Below the pieces are notes generated by a model. The model searched no databases. It was not told the origin of the DNA and saw nothing but the letters and a program-made list of their open reading frames with translations. The position numbers and the translations under genes were made by a program. Positions 7,859 through 22,185 of a stretch of DNA of 64,000 bases are shown here, piece after piece. The DNA comes from Pseudomonas tohonis (GTDB taxonomy: Bacteria > Pseudomonadota > Gammaproteobacteria > Pseudomonadales > Pseudomonadaceae): assembly GCF_012767755.2 (NCBI RefSeq), contig NZ_AP023189.1, forward strand, positions 1,426,001 through 1,490,000. The letters run 5' to 3'. Each line of letters starts with the position of its first letter. The stretch's first letter is position 1.

Positions 7859-8640
7859 TGAAAAAGCTATTCGCTGCATTTGTTATCGCTGCACTGCCGG
7901 CCTTGACCTTCGCCGCCGGTGGCCATGATGTAGAACTGGATCATGTCGATATCGACTTGACCGACAAGGCTGCACTGCAGGACGGCGCTCGTACCTTCGC
8001 CAACTACTGCATGGGCTGCCACAGTGCCAAGTTCCAGCGCTATGAGCGCGTGGCCAAGGACCTGGGCATTCCCGAAGAGCTGATGCTGGAAAACCTGGTG
8101 TTCACCGGTGCCAAGATCGGCGACCACATGCAGATCGGCATGAAGCCGAGCGATGCCAAGACCTGGTTCGGCGCCGCGCCGCCGGACCTGACCCTGGTCG
8201 CCCGTGTTCGTGGCACCGACTGGCTGTACAGCTACCTGCGCAACTTCTACGAAGATCCGGCGCGTCCCTGGGGCGTGAACAACAAGATCTTCCCGAACGT
8301 CGGCATGCCCAACGTGCTGGTCGGCCTGCAGGGTCGCCAGGTCGTGGGTTGCAAGCAGGTCCAGGCTGTCGAGGAAGGCAAGAAGCAGTACGATCCGCTG
8401 ACGGGCGCTCCCATCACCCATGAAGCGTGCGACCAGCTGACCATCGTGCCGAAGACCGGCAAGCTGAGCGAAGCCGAGTTCGACCAGAAGGTGCAGAATC
8501 TTGTGACCTTCCTGGCCTACTCCGCTGACCCGAACAAGCTGCACATGCAGCGCATCGGCACCTACGTTCTGCTGTACCTGGCCTTCTTCTTCGTGTTCGC
8601 CTACCTGCTCAAGCGCGAATACTGGAAAGACGTGCACTGA
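7858..8640 (+). CDS. petC: Ubiquinol-cytochrome c reductase, cytochrome c1 subunit
   Basis: 260 residues. It passes electrons from the Rieske centre to a soluble or membrane cytochrome c. It has a Sec signal peptide (MKKLFAAFVIAALPALTFAA), the heme-attachment motif CMGCH at residues 51-55, a likely axial Met in NVGMPNVL, and one C-terminal anchor (YVLLYLAFFFVFAYLL). The true start is the ATG at 7858, overlapping the petB stop. The frame happens to stay open for 114 codons upstream inside petB, but that part has no function. Confidence 0.97.
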   Translation: MKKLFAAFVIAALPALTFAAGGHDVELDHVDIDLTDKAALQDGARTFANYCMGCHSAKFQRYERVAKDLGIPEELMLENLVFTGAKIGDHMQIGMKPSDAKTWFGAAPPDLTLVARVRGTDWLYSYLRNFYEDPARPWGVNNKIFPNVGMPNVLVGLQGRQVVGCKQVQAVEEGKKQYDPLTGAPITHEACDQLTIVPKTGKLSEAEFDQKVQNLVTFLAYSADPNKLHMQRIGTYVLLYLAFFFVFAYLLKREYWKDVH

Positions 8641-8665
8641 TAGCTGGCTCCATCGTTGTATACTC

Positions 8666-8694
8666 GCGCGCCCTTAATGGGCGCGCGCGTTTTT
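8666..8694 (+). terminator. Terminator of petABC
   Basis: Stem GCGCGCCC / GGGCGCGC with loop TTAAT, then GCG and TTTTT. A -10-like TATACT at 8659-8664 lies just before it and may belong to an sspA promoter. Confidence 0.85.
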
Positions 8695-8728
8695 CTACTA
8701 CTGCATAACTTCAAGCGAGGAGGGCGCC

Positions 8729-9346
8729 ATGGCCGTGACCAACAGGTTGGCCTGTTACTCCGACCCCGCAGACCACTATTCCCATCGTGTACGCATCGTG
8801 CTCGCCGAGAAGGGTGTCGCTGCGGACATCATCGATGTCGAGCCGGGGCGCTGTCCGCCCAGGCTGGCCGAGGTCAACCCCTACGGCAGTGTGCCTACCC
8901 TGGTCGATCGTGACCTGGCGCTCTACGAGCCCACCGTGGTCATGGAATACCTCGAGGAACGCTATCCGCACCCGCCACTCATGCCGGTCTATCCGGTTGC
9001 GCGGGGCAATACCCGTCTCCTCATGCACCGCGTTCAGCGTGATTGGTGCAGCCTGGTGGACCAGATTCTCGACTCCCGGGTGAAGGAGGCCGCCAAGGCC
9101 GTCGCTCGCAAGGAGCTGCGCGAGAGTCTCACCGGCGTATCGCCACTGTTCGCCGACAAGCCATTTTTCCTGAGCGAAGACCTCAGTCTTGTAGACTGCT
9201 GTCTGCTGCCGATCCTCTGGCGCCTGCCGGTGCTGGGAATCGAGTTGCCTCGCCCTGCCAAGCCGCTGCTGGACTACATGGAGCGCCTGTTCGTACGCGA
9301 CGGCTTCCAGGCCAGTCTGTCAGCCGTCGAGCGCGACATGCGCTGA
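8729..9346 (+). CDS. sspA: Stringent starvation protein A
   Basis: 205 residues with a glutathione S-transferase fold that binds RNA polymerase and does not act as an enzyme. In Pseudomonas and Francisella relatives SspA is a virulence or stress regulator. N-terminal thioredoxin-like domain: [20 protein letters not shown], lacking a catalytic Cys/Ser pair; then [19 protein letters not shown]; all-helical C-terminal domain after residue 90. A GAGG ribosome-binding site precedes ATG 8729. It is followed 13 bases later by sspB, the standard operon. Confidence 0.95.
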   Translation: MAVTNRLACYSDPADHYSHRVRIVLAEKGVAADIIDVEPGRCPPRLAEVNPYGSVPTLVDRDLALYEPTVVMEYLEERYPHPPLMPVYPVARGNTRLLMHRVQRDWCSLVDQILDSRVKEAAKAVARKELRESLTGVSPLFADKPFFLSEDLSLVDCCLLPILWRLPVLGIELPRPAKPLLDYMERLFVRDGFQASLSAVERDMR

Positions 9347-9359
9347 TGAGGAGCACCTG

Positions 9360-9782
9360 ATGAACTCCAGTCGTCCCTACCTTGTCCGTGCGCTCTACGA
9401 GTGGATAGTCGACAACAATTGCACCCCGCACCTGCTGGTCAATGCGGAGCATGCCGGTGTCCAGGTGCCGGCCGGTTACGCCAACGATGGCCAGATCGTG
9501 CTCAACGTTTCTCCCAGTGCCGTGCGTCACCTGCACATGGATAACGAGGCGGTGAGCTTCGAGGGGCGTTTTGGTGGCGTCGCCCACACTCTCTACATTC
9601 CTGCGCCGGCGATCATGGCCATCTATGCGCGGGAGAACGGGCAGGGCATGGTCTTCGATCTGGAGCCGCCGGTGGTGGACGACGAGGACCTGGGGCCCGA
9701 GGATGATGGCCCTTCCGGCGGCGATCCGTCCGGAGGCTCGCCGCGACCCAGCGGGCGCCCCAGCCTCAAGGTGGTCAAGTAA
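9360..9782 (+). CDS. sspB: Stringent starvation protein B, ClpXP specificity adaptor
   Basis: 140 residues. SspB delivers ssrA-tagged, ribosome-rescued proteins to ClpXP. The N-terminal substrate-binding domain is typical (SSRPYLVRALYEWIVDNNCT...; NVSPSAVRHLHM; ENGQGMVF), followed by an acidic, glycine-rich flexible linker (residues 100-125) and the C-terminal ClpX-binding tail RPSLKVVK. The GAGGAGCACCTG sequence before ATG 9360 gives a good ribosome-binding site. Operon partner of sspA. Confidence 0.96.
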   Translation: MNSSRPYLVRALYEWIVDNNCTPHLLVNAEHAGVQVPAGYANDGQIVLNVSPSAVRHLHMDNEAVSFEGRFGGVAHTLYIPAPAIMAIYARENGQGMVFDLEPPVVDDEDLGPEDDGPSGGDPSGGSPRPSGRPSLKVVK

Positions 9783-9789
9783 CAAAAAA

Positions 9790-9815
9790 GGCGATCCGGT
9801 TGGATCGCCTTTTTT
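9790..9815. terminator. Bidirectional terminator between sspB and the BON lipoprotein gene
   Basis: GGCGATCC (9790-9797) / GGATCGCC (9802-9809), flanked by A6 on the left and T6 on the right, so it can end both convergent operons. Confidence 0.93.
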
Positions 9816-9830
9816 GTGTCCGCAGTTCGG

Positions 9831-11344
<1,514 letters not shown>

Positions 11345-11348
<4 letters not shown>

Positions 11349-13156
11349 GAATCGCTGTCGGGGAGACGCTGCACCTGGCCGTCGCGGAATTCGGCCCAGG
11401 GCAGTTGGCGCTCGATGCGTTGAGCGGGGTTCAGGCTCAGGCTGCCGGAGAGGCCGTCGACACGACTTTCCGGCAGGGCCTTGAGCTGGTTGAGGCGCGG
11501 GGCGAGGCGATAGGCGTCCACGCCCATGGCGTAGAGGCGGCCCAGGCTGCCCCCGGCTTGCGGCCATTGGCGATCGACCTGCTGGCGCAGCGGGTCGTTA
11601 CTGTTGAGCAGCCAGGGGGTTTCGCAGAAGCGGATGCCGTTCAGGTCCAGGTACTGGGCCTGGTCGTTGCTGCCGGTGTACAGGTGGGAGGTGGCATACA
11701 CGGGCACGTCACCGGCGTATTGGAAGGCCAGGGTGGGTTTGATCTGCTGGGCCTGCTGCGGGGTGGCGGCGAGGAAGATGAAGTCGACATCCTGGCGGCG
11801 CGAGGGTTGAGCGGCGACCTGCGTGCCGAGGGTGCTCTGCAGGCGCTTGGCACGCGATTCGCTCTGGCGCAGTTGGAACAGGTCGGCGATCTGCTGGGCC
11901 AGTTCCACCGGCTGATCGACGTGCTCGGCGGCGATCAGGCTGCCGCCGGACTGTTCCCAGTTCTGGCGGAATGCATTGAGTACACGATCGCCCCATTCGC
12001 CACGCGGCACCAGTGCCACGGCGCGACGCATGCCGTCGCCCCAGGCGCGGCGGGCCACTTCACGGGCTTCGTCCTCGGCGGCAAGACCGAACTGGAACAA
12101 CTGGGCGGGGCCTTCCTGGCCGGCGTCGCTGTAGTTGAGGGCAAGCGTGGTGATGGGCAGTTGCTCGCGGTCGCTCATCTGCTTGACCAGCGGTTTCTCC
12201 AGCGGCCCGACCACGAGTTGTACGCCGTCGGCCTGTGCCTGGCGATAGAAGTCATCCAGGGAGCTGAGGTGCGAGCTGTCGTAGAGCTGGATGGCCGGCG
12301 GGTTCTGGCCGGCCTGCTGGGCCTGGTAGTGGGCGGCGAGGAAGCCGTCCCGAAGGGCGCGGGCCACCGAGGCGAGCGGGCCTTCCTGGGGCAGCAGCAG
12401 GGCGATCTTGGTCAGGGGCTGGTTGGCCAGTTCCTTCAGTTTGAGAAGGGGGGCAGGGAGCTGCTCGGCAGCTGGGTGTTGCGGATTCTGGGTGCCCCAG
12501 TTTTCGATGGCCGCCTGTTGTTGCTCCAGGGTGCCGGCGCTCTTGGTCACGCGGGCCAGTTCCATCCAGCCGGCGAGATCGGCATCGCCGCCGGCCTGCA
12601 ACTGGTCGGCTGGCAGGTTGGACACCAGGGCCCAGATCGCTTCGTGGTTGGTCTTCTCGGCTTCGCCGTTGAGCAGCGGGGCGATGAATACGCGCTCACG
12701 TGCGGCGGCGAGGTTCTGGCCGTCGGCCTCCAGGGCGCGGGCGCGGATCAGTTGGGTGCGGACCTGCTGTTCCACCGGCAGCTCGGCCAGACGCTCCAGG
12801 CTCGGATGGCTCAGGGCCTTGAGGGCGCTCTTGGGCTGGTTGCGTGCCATGGCGAGTTCGGCCGCCAGGGTGCTGGCGTATACCTGCTGGGCGGGCTTGA
12901 GGCCGTCCAGCGGGACCTGTTCGAGAATGCGGGCCGAGCGGCCTATATCCTGCTGCTTGTACGCCAGGTCGGCGGCGGCAAGGCGCAGGAGGGCAGCCTG
13001 CTCCGGCTTGCTGTCGTTCGCTTGCTGGAGCATCTGCTCGATGCTGGCCTGGGGCGTGCGGGGCAATTCGCCGAGAGTTGAGGTGGGCGAACTGCCACAG
13101 GCGGCCAGCAGGCCGACGAGGCAGAGTGCGGAAAGCGGGCGCAGGCAAGCGATCAT
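11345..13156 (-). CDS. lpoA: LppC-family outer-membrane lipoprotein, activator of PBP1A
   Basis: 603 residues. The lipobox LLAAC ends a short signal peptide; a TPR-like helical N-terminal region (about 35-250) is followed by a periplasmic-binding-protein-like domain (about 260-600; KIALLLPQEGPLASVARALRDG, then HLYTGSNDQ). In E. coli LpoA reaches through the peptidoglycan to stimulate PBP1A. P. aeruginosa is reported to use a different PBP1b activator (LpoP), so the exact partner here is inferred. The gene starts divergently from rsmI and leads the minus-strand lpoA-yraN-gmhA-BON run. Confidence 0.92.
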
Positions 13157-13191
13157 TTAACGATCCCGGTACTCGATCAAAGAAGCGTCGG

Positions 13192-13246
13192 ATTGTACCC
13201 AAGGCCCGCCCGGGGTGCGATGTTGGAGGTCAGAAACGGGCTACAA
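13192..13246. promoter_or_regulatory. Divergent -10 elements between lpoA and rsmI
   Basis: TACAAT occurs on the minus strand (13192-13197, ATTGTA on plus), pointing to lpoA, and on the plus strand (13241-13246), pointing to rsmI. No good -35 hexamers are visible at 16-18 bp, so only the -10 boxes are claimed. Confidence 0.35.
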
Positions 13247-13278
13247 TGCGCGCCTTTAAGTGAATTCCGAGGTGTCTT

Positions 13279-14151
13279 GTGACCGTTTCCCCAGGCTCTG
13301 TTGCCACCTTGGGCAAGCTTTACGTGGTGGCCACGCCCATCGGGAATCTCGATGACATCAGTGCTCGTGCGCTGCGAGTGCTGCGCGAGGTGTCCCTCAT
13401 CGCCGCCGAGGACACCCGGCACTCCATGCGCCTGCTTCAGCACTTCGGCATCGATACGCCGTTGGCGGCCTGCCATGATCACAACGAGCGCGAGGAGGGC
13501 GGCCGTTTTCTGGCGCGCCTGCAGGCTGGCGAGGATGTCGCGTTGATTTCCGATGCTGGTACCCCGCTGATATCCGATCCTGGCTATCACCTGGTGCGGC
13601 AGGTTCGGGCGGCCGGCATCGCCGTGGTGCCTGTGCCGGGGCCCAGCGCCCTGATCGCGGCGCTTTCTGCGGCGGGCCTCCCCTCGGATCGCTTCATATT
13701 CGAGGGCTTTCTTCCCGCGAAGACGGCCGGCCGTCGCTCGCGCCTGGAGTCGGTAAAGGAGGAGTCGCGCACCCTCATCTTCTACGAGGCTCCGCATCGG
13801 ATACTCGAATGCCTGGAGGACATGGTTTCGATCTTCGGGGCAGAGCGTCAGGCGGTGCTTGCGCGCGAGTTGACCAAGACGTTCGAAACGCTGAAGGGCA
13901 GCCCGCTGGCCGCGCTGCGCGATTGGGTTGCGAGTGATAGCAATCAGCAGCGGGGTGAGTGTGTGCTGCTGGTGGCTGGCTGGCAGGCGCCCGAGGGCGA
14001 AGATGCGATCAGTGGTGAAGCGTTGCGTGTGCTCGATCTGCTGCTTGCCGAACTACCCCTGAAGCGAGCGGCGGCGCTGGCTGCGGAAATAACCGGGGTG
14101 CGCAAGAACCTGCTCTACCAGGCTGCGCTGGAGCGCCAGCGCGATTCTTGA
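13279..14151 (+). CDS. rsmI: 16S rRNA (cytidine1402-2'-O)-methyltransferase
   Basis: 290 residues. It methylates the ribose of C1402 in the decoding centre with S-adenosylmethionine; with RsmH (N4 of the same base, encoded about 1.2 kb downstream) it completes m4Cm1402. Tetrapyrrole-methylase fold motifs: [15 protein letters not shown] near residue 13, AEDTRHS near 50, [11 protein letters not shown] near 94, VPGPSA near 118. The start is GTG 13279 preceded by GAGGTG. The stop codon lies inside the rnpB promoter region. Confidence 0.95.
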   Translation: MTVSPGSVATLGKLYVVATPIGNLDDISARALRVLREVSLIAAEDTRHSMRLLQHFGIDTPLAACHDHNEREEGGRFLARLQAGEDVALISDAGTPLISDPGYHLVRQVRAAGIAVVPVPGPSALIAALSAAGLPSDRFIFEGFLPAKTAGRRSRLESVKEESRTLIFYEAPHRILECLEDMVSIFGAERQAVLARELTKTFETLKGSPLAALRDWVASDSNQQRGECVLLVAGWQAPEGEDAISGEALRVLDLLLAELPLKRAAALAAEITGVRKNLLYQAALERQRDS

Positions 14152-14153
14152 GC

Positions 14154-14182
14154 TTGTTCTTCTGCTGGCCTGCCGCTACCCT
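14154..14182 (+). promoter_or_regulatory. Promoter of rnpB
   Basis: TTGTTC (14154-14159), 17-base spacer, TACCCT (14177-14182); the RNA would start about 10 bases later, at the 5' end of the RNase P RNA. The -35 begins three bases after the rsmI stop codon. Confidence 0.6.
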
Positions 14183-14191
14183 TGGCGGCGG

Positions 14192-14550
14192 AGAGTCGAT
14201 CGGACAGTCGCTGTCTCATTTCGTTCGCGATTTTGAGAGGGAGGAAAGTCCGGGCTCCGCAGGGCAGAGTGCCAGGTAACGCCTGGGAGGCGAAAGCCTA
14301 CGGAAAGTGCCACAGAAAATAACCGCCTAAGCGCGCAAGCGCCGGTAAGGGTGAAAAGGTGCGGTAAGAGCGCACCGCGCGACTGGCAACAGTTCGTGGC
14401 TAGGTAAACCCCACTCGGAGCAAGACCAAATAGGAATCCTTGGCGTGGCCCGCGTCGGATTCGGGTAGGTTGCTAAAGGCTGTCAGTGATGGCAGCCGTA
14501 GATGAATGACTGTCCACGACAGAACCCGGCTTACAGATCGACTCTCCACT
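14192..14550 (+). ncRNA. rnpB: RNase P RNA, class A
   Basis: About 358 nt; catalytic RNA that removes 5' leaders from pre-tRNAs with the RnpA protein. Universally conserved blocks appear in order: GAGGAAAGTCCGGGCTCC near 14239, ACAGAAAATAACCGCC near 14311, GGTAAGGGTGAAAAGGTG near 14343, AAACCCCACTCGGAGCAAGA near 14406 and GATGAATGACTGTCCACGAC near 14502. Terminal stem P1 forms between AGAGTCGATC at the 5' end and GATCGACTCT at the 3' end. The Pseudomonas location between rsmI and mraZ is conserved. Confidence 0.96.
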
Positions 14551-14749
14551 TTTCCCCACTTCCGCTTTATTTGCTCCACGTCTGAAATACCGAAAAAATC
14601 TTACTCTTGAGAAATTACTTTAAGTTCGCGCTTCAGCTCTCTGGTGCGTCTTATTTTTGTGCCTGAAATCCGCTGCAATATCTCTCCCGCCCCCTCCCAA
14701 AAGCTCGCTAAATCTCCGTCCTGTAAGGAATTTTCCGTCTTTGCCCGCC
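14551..14749. other. Gap between rnpB and the mra promoter
   Basis: About 200 bases, less GC-rich than the surroundings, with no open reading frame I believe in. It contains several T-rich runs and no clear hairpin. I see nothing else in it. Confidence 0.6.
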
Positions 14750-14779
14750 TTGACGGTGGGGCGCGCGCATTTCTATAGT
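14750..14779 (+). promoter_or_regulatory. Promoter of the mra/dcw cluster
   Basis: TTGACG (14750-14755), 18-base spacer, TATAGT (14774-14779): a near-consensus sigma-70 promoter, expected to start transcription near 14785-14787 and give a leader of about 70 nt. Confidence 0.7.
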
Positions 14780-14813
14780 GTGCGGAAGTGGTGCAAAGTG
14801 GGACAAAGTGGGA
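14778..14813 (+). promoter_or_regulatory. MraZ operator: four 10-bp-spaced repeats
   Basis: Direct repeats begin exactly every 10 bp: GTGTGC (14778), GTGGTG (14788), GTGGGA (14798), GTGGGA (14808). The MraZ site in E. coli and mycoplasmas is a series of TGGGN motifs separated by 5 nt, which fits. The array overlaps the transcription start and reaches the early leader, consistent with repression by the first gene product. Confidence 0.8.
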
Positions 14814-14853
14814 TCAATTGGTACGGGAAGCCTAAAACAGGGGAAGCGCAGCC

Positions 14854-15305
14854 GTGTTTCGCGGAGCAAATGCCATCAGTCTCGACGCCAAAGGGCGCAT
14901 CGCGATGCCGAGTCGGTATCGTGATGAGCTTTTTTCGCGTTGTGATGGCCAGCTCATCGTCACCATCGATGCCGTCGACCGCTGTCTGACCCTCTATCCG
15001 CTCCCCGAATGGGAGCTCATCGAAGCCAAGCTTCGCGAGCTGCCGTCCCTGCGTGAAGAAACCCGCCGCCTGCAACGCCTCCTGATCGGTAACGCCGTCG
15101 ACCTCGAGTTGGACGGCAACGGTCGTTTCCTGGTCCCGCCGCGCTTGCGCGAGTACGCGGGCCTCGACAAGAAGGCGATGCTGGTTGGCCAGTTGAACAA
15201 GTTCCAGATATGGGACGAAGACGCCTGGAACGCGATTTCCGATGCGGACCTGATGGCAATCAAACAACCCGGCGGCCTGCCGGACGAACTGCGTGACCTT
15301 ATCCT

Positions 15306-15309
<4 letters not shown>
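14854..15309 (+). CDS. mraZ: Transcriptional regulator MraZ
   Basis: 151 residues. Two AbrB-like (SpoVT) swapped-hairpin domains, each with the DXXXR signature: [18 protein letters not shown] near residue 9 and [19 protein letters not shown] near 82 (shown in part). MraZ forms a ring-shaped multimer that binds direct repeats upstream of its own gene and represses the cluster. Start is GTG 14854 with AGGGGAAG upstream. It overlaps rsmH by four bases (GTGA). Confidence 0.96.
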
Positions 15310-18272
<2,963 letters not shown>

Positions 18273-18273
<1 letters not shown>

Positions 18274-19736
18274 TGCCCATGCCACTGAATCAATTGTTGC
18301 CCCAGGCCGAAAGCGCCACCCTGATCCGTGAACTGACCCTGGACAGCCGCAAGGTGCGCCCGGGTGACCTGTTCCTGGCGGTTCCCGGCGCCCAGCACGA
18401 CGGCCGCGACCATATCGCCGATGCCATCGCTCGCGGCGCCACTGCTGTCGCGTACGAAGCGGAAGGCGCCCCGGCTGTCGATGCCAGCGGCGCCGAACTG
18501 CTCGCCATCAAGGGGTTGGCTGGCCAGCTTTCGGCCATCGCCGGGCGCTTCTATGGCGAGCCCAGCCGCGGCCTGAATCTCGTGGGTGTCACCGGAACCA
18601 ATGGCAAGACCAGCGTCAGCCAACTGATCGCCCAGGCCCTGGACCTGCTCGGCGAGCGTTGCGGCATCGTCGGGACCCTGGGGACCGGCTTCCACGGCGA
18701 GCTGGAAAGCGGCCGCCATACGACCCCCGACCCGTTGGCGGTGCAGGCCACCCTGGCCAACCTCAAGCAGGCCGGTGCCCGCGCCGTGGCGATGGAGGTT
18801 TCCTCCCATGGACTGGAGCAGGGGCGCGTGGCCGCACTCGCCTTCGATGTCGCGGTGTTCACCAACCTGTCCCGCGATCATCTCGACTACCACGGTTCGA
18901 TGGAGGCCTATGGCGCTGCCAAGGCTCGCCTGTTCGACTGGCCCGAGCTGCGTTGCCGGGTGATCAACCTCGACGATGCGTTCGGCCGCGAACTCGCCTC
19001 GCGCACCCATGAGTCCCGTCTCATCGGCTACAGCCAGGAAGACGCGTCCGCCTTCATCTATTGCCGCGAAGCGCATTTCGATGACGACGGCGTGCGTGCG
19101 AGCCTGGTGACGCCGCAAGGCGAAGGCCTGCTGCGCAGCCCGCTGCTCGGGCGTTTCAACCTCAGCAACCTGCTGGCGGTGGTTGGTGCCCTGCTGGGCA
19201 TGGGCTACCCGCTGGACGAAATCCTTCGCGCGCTGCCCGGTCTCCAGGGGCCGGCCGGCCGCATGCAGCGCCTGGGCGGTGGCGACAAGCCGCTGGTGGT
19301 CGTGGATTACGCCCACACCCCCGACGCCCTGGAAAAGGTACTCGAAGCCCTGCGCCCCCACGCTCGGGGCCGCCTGCTGTGCCTGTTCGGCTGCGGCGGT
19401 GATCGCGACCGTGGCAAGCGCCCGCTGATGGCGGCCCTGGCCGAGCGCCTGGCCGACCATGTACTGGTCACCGACGACAACCCGCGCAGCGAGGACCCGG
19501 CGCAGATCTTCGACGACATCCGCCCTGGCTTCGCCGATGCGGCGAGGGCCGAGTTCGTCCACGGTCGTGGCGTCGCCATCGCCCGCCTGATCGCCACCGC
19601 TGGCGTCGACGACGTGGTGTTGCTGGCCGGCAAGGGGCATGAGGATTACCAGGAAATCAACGGCGAGCGCCTGCCGTTCTCCGATCTGCAGGAAGCCGAG
19701 GCCGCCCTGGGCGCCTGGGGAGCCAGCCATGCTTGA
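18273..19736 (+). CDS. murE: UDP-MurNAc-L-Ala-D-Glu:meso-diaminopimelate ligase
   Basis: 487 residues. It adds the third stem amino acid in the cytoplasm. Three Mur-ligase domains: N-terminal UDP-binding (LDSRKVRPGDLFLAV), central ATPase with the P-loop GVTGTNGKTS near residue 108, and C-terminal domain with the DNPR motif (VTDDNPRSEDP, about 405), which recognises meso-diaminopimelate over lysine, as expected in a Gram-negative. ATG overlaps the ftsI stop by one base. Confidence 0.97.
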
Positions 19737-21093
19737 ACCGATGCGTCTTTCCGCCCTGCAGGCTCCGTTGCAGGCCCGCTTGATCGGGGCAGATGCCGCG
19801 TTTTCGGCAGTGTCCACCGACAGCCGGCGCGTCGAGCCCGGGCAGCTGTTCATCGCGCTGGTCGGACCGAATTTCGATGGCCATGACTACCTGGCCGACG
19901 TCGCCGCCAAAGGGGCCGTCGCCGCGCTCGTGCAGCGCGAGGTCCCGGGCGCGCCGCTGCCGCAGCTGCTGGTGGCCGATACCCGCCTCGCCCTTGGTCG
20001 GCTCGGCGCGCTCAACCGTGATGCCTTCACCGGTAAGGTGGCCGCGGTTACCGGGTCCAGCGGCAAGACCACGGTCAAGGAAATGCTCGCCAGCATCCTG
20101 CGGACCCAGGGCCCCGTCCTGGCCACCCGCGGCAACCTCAACAACGACCTGGGCGCGCCGCTCACCCTGCTCGAACTGGCGCCGGAGCACCGCAGCGCCG
20201 TGATCGAACTGGGCGCTTCCCGGGTGGGCGAGATCGCCTACACCGTCGGCCTGACCCGGCCCCAGGTTGCGATCATCAACAACGCCGGCACTGCCCACGT
20301 GGGCGAGTTCGGCGGCCCGGAGAAGATCGTCCTGGCCAAGGGCGAGATCCTCGAGGGCCTGGCCGACAACGGTATCGCCGTGCTCAACCGCGACGACAAG
20401 GCATTCGATACCTGGCGCCAGCGCAATGGCGCCCGCCGGGTGCTGAGCTTCGGCCTCGATGCCGCCGATGCCGACCTGCGCGCCGAGTCCATCGTGCGTG
20501 ATGCCCGTGGCTGCATGGCCTTCATCCTCAAGGGCGTGGCGGGCGAAGCCAACATCCAGCTCAACCTGCTGGGCCTGCATAACGTCGCCAATGCATTGGC
20601 CGCCGCCGCTGCCGCGCACGCGCTGGGCGTACCGCTGGTCGGTATTCGCGACGGCCTGCAGAACCTGCAACCGGTCAAGGGCCGCACCGTAGCGCAGTTG
20701 GCGCCCAGTGGCATGCGGGTGATCGACGACAGCTACAACGCCAACCCGGCTTCGATGATCGCGGCCGTTGATATACTCGCCGGCTTTTCCGGCCGCACCG
20801 TCCTGGTGCTCGGGGATATGGGCGAGCTGGGCGAGTGGGCCGAGCAAGGCCACCGCGACGTGGGGCTCCACGCCCGCGGCAAGGTCAGCGCGCTCTATGC
20901 AGTCGGTCCTCAGATGGCCCATGCAGTCGCAGCTTTCGGCGACGATGGCCGCCATTTCGCCGATCAGTCCAGCCTGATTAAGGCCCTGGTCGATGAGCAG
21001 GACGCCAACACAACCATTCTGATCAAAGGTTCCCGCAGCGCGGCGATGGACAAGGTCGTCGCGGCCATCTGCGGAACGGGGGAGGCTCACTAA
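19729..21093 (+). CDS. murF: UDP-MurNAc-tripeptide:D-Ala-D-Ala ligase
   Basis: 454 residues. It completes the cytoplasmic UDP-MurNAc-pentapeptide. Mur-ligase features: [20 protein letters not shown] near residue 25, P-loop [15 protein letters not shown] near 106, [12 protein letters not shown], and C-terminal [11 protein letters not shown] near 335. Start ATG 19729 lies 8 bases inside murE; the frame is open a little further upstream but only as murE read out of frame. Next gene mraY starts 2 bases after the stop. Confidence 0.96.
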   Translation: MLEPMRLSALQAPLQARLIGADAAFSAVSTDSRRVEPGQLFIALVGPNFDGHDYLADVAAKGAVAALVQREVPGAPLPQLLVADTRLALGRLGALNRDAFTGKVAAVTGSSGKTTVKEMLASILRTQGPVLATRGNLNNDLGAPLTLLELAPEHRSAVIELGASRVGEIAYTVGLTRPQVAIINNAGTAHVGEFGGPEKIVLAKGEILEGLADNGIAVLNRDDKAFDTWRQRNGARRVLSFGLDAADADLRAESIVRDARGCMAFILKGVAGEANIQLNLLGLHNVANALAAAAAAHALGVPLVGIRDGLQNLQPVKGRTVAQLAPSGMRVIDDSYNANPASMIAAVDILAGFSGRTVLVLGDMGELGEWAEQGHRDVGLHARGKVSALYAVGPQMAHAVAAFGDDGRHFADQSSLIKALVDEQDANTTILIKGSRSAAMDKVVAAICGTGEAH

Positions 21094-21095
21094 TC

Positions 21096-22178
21096 ATGCT
21101 GCTGCTGCTCGCTGAGTACCTGCAACAGTTCCATAAGGGGTTCGGGGTGTTCCAGTACCTGACCCTGCGCGGGATTCTCGGCGTCCTTACGGCGCTGTCG
21201 CTGTCGCTCTGGCTCGGGCCCTGGATGATCCGCACGCTGCAGGTGCGCCAGATCGGCCAGTCCGTGCGCAACGACGGGCCGCAATCGCACCTCTCCAAGT
21301 CCGGTACGCCGACCATGGGGGGCGCGCTGATTCTTACCGCCATCGGCATCAGCACCCTGCTCTGGGCTGACCTGTCCAACCGCTACGTCTGGGTGGTGCT
21401 GGGCGTGACCCTGCTGTTCGGCGCCATCGGCTGGGTCGACGACTATCGCAAGGTGATCGAGAAGAACTCCCGTGGCCTGCCGAGCCGCTGGAAGTATTTC
21501 TGGCAGTCGGTGTTCGGCATCGGCGCTGCGGTCTTCCTTTATATGACCGCGACCAGCCCGGTGGAGACCACCCTGATCCTGCCGATGGTCAAGGATGTCG
21601 GCATCCCGCTGGGTGTCGGCTTCATCGTGCTGACCTATTTCGTGATCGTCGGCTCCAGTAACGCGGTCAACCTGACCGACGGGCTGGATGGCCTGGCCAT
21701 CATGCCGACCGTGATGGTCGGCGGCGCGCTGGGGATCTTCTGCTACCTCTCGGGCAACATCAAATTCGCCGAATACCTGTTCATCCCCTATGTGCCGGGC
21801 GCCGGTGAGCTGATCGTGTTCTGCGCCGCCCTGGTGGGCGCCGGTCTCGGCTTCCTCTGGTTCAACACCTACCCGGCCCAGGTCTTCATGGGTGACGTCG
21901 GCGCGCTGGCGCTCGGCGCTGCCCTGGGCACCATCGCCGTGATCGTGCGCCAGGAAGTGGTGCTGTTCATCATGGGGGGCGTGTTCGTCATGGAGACACT
22001 GTCGGTGATGATCCAGGTCGCCTCGTTCAAATTGACCGGCCGTCGTGTATTCCGCATGGCCCCTATCCACCACCACTTCGAACTGAAAGGCTGGCCCGAG
22101 CCCCGCGTGATCGTACGTTTCTGGATCATCACCGTGATCCTCGTGCTGATCGGCCTCGCCACCCTGAAGCTGCGTTGA
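21096..22178 (+). CDS. mraY: Phospho-MurNAc-pentapeptide transferase
   Basis: 360 residues, about ten membrane helices. It transfers phospho-MurNAc-pentapeptide to undecaprenyl phosphate, making lipid I on the inner face of the membrane. Family signatures: [11 protein letters not shown] near residue 69, [16 protein letters not shown] near 112, [13 protein letters not shown] near 189 and [15 protein letters not shown] near 320 with the histidine cluster. It sits between murF and murD as in most proteobacteria. Confidence 0.97.
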   Translation: MLLLLAEYLQQFHKGFGVFQYLTLRGILGVLTALSLSLWLGPWMIRTLQVRQIGQSVRNDGPQSHLSKSGTPTMGGALILTAIGISTLLWADLSNRYVWVVLGVTLLFGAIGWVDDYRKVIEKNSRGLPSRWKYFWQSVFGIGAAVFLYMTATSPVETTLILPMVKDVGIPLGVGFIVLTYFVIVGSSNAVNLTDGLDGLAIMPTVMVGGALGIFCYLSGNIKFAEYLFIPYVPGAGELIVFCAALVGAGLGFLWFNTYPAQVFMGDVGALALGAALGTIAVIVRQEVVLFIMGGVFVMETLSVMIQVASFKLTGRRVFRMAPIHHHFELKGWPEPRVIVRFWIITVILVLIGLATLKLR

Positions 22179-22185
22179 GGAGACC

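Noticed and set aside
7516..8640. Cytochrome c1 with a 114-residue N-terminal extension
   Set aside because: The extension is petB out of frame; the signal peptide begins at the ATG at 7858.
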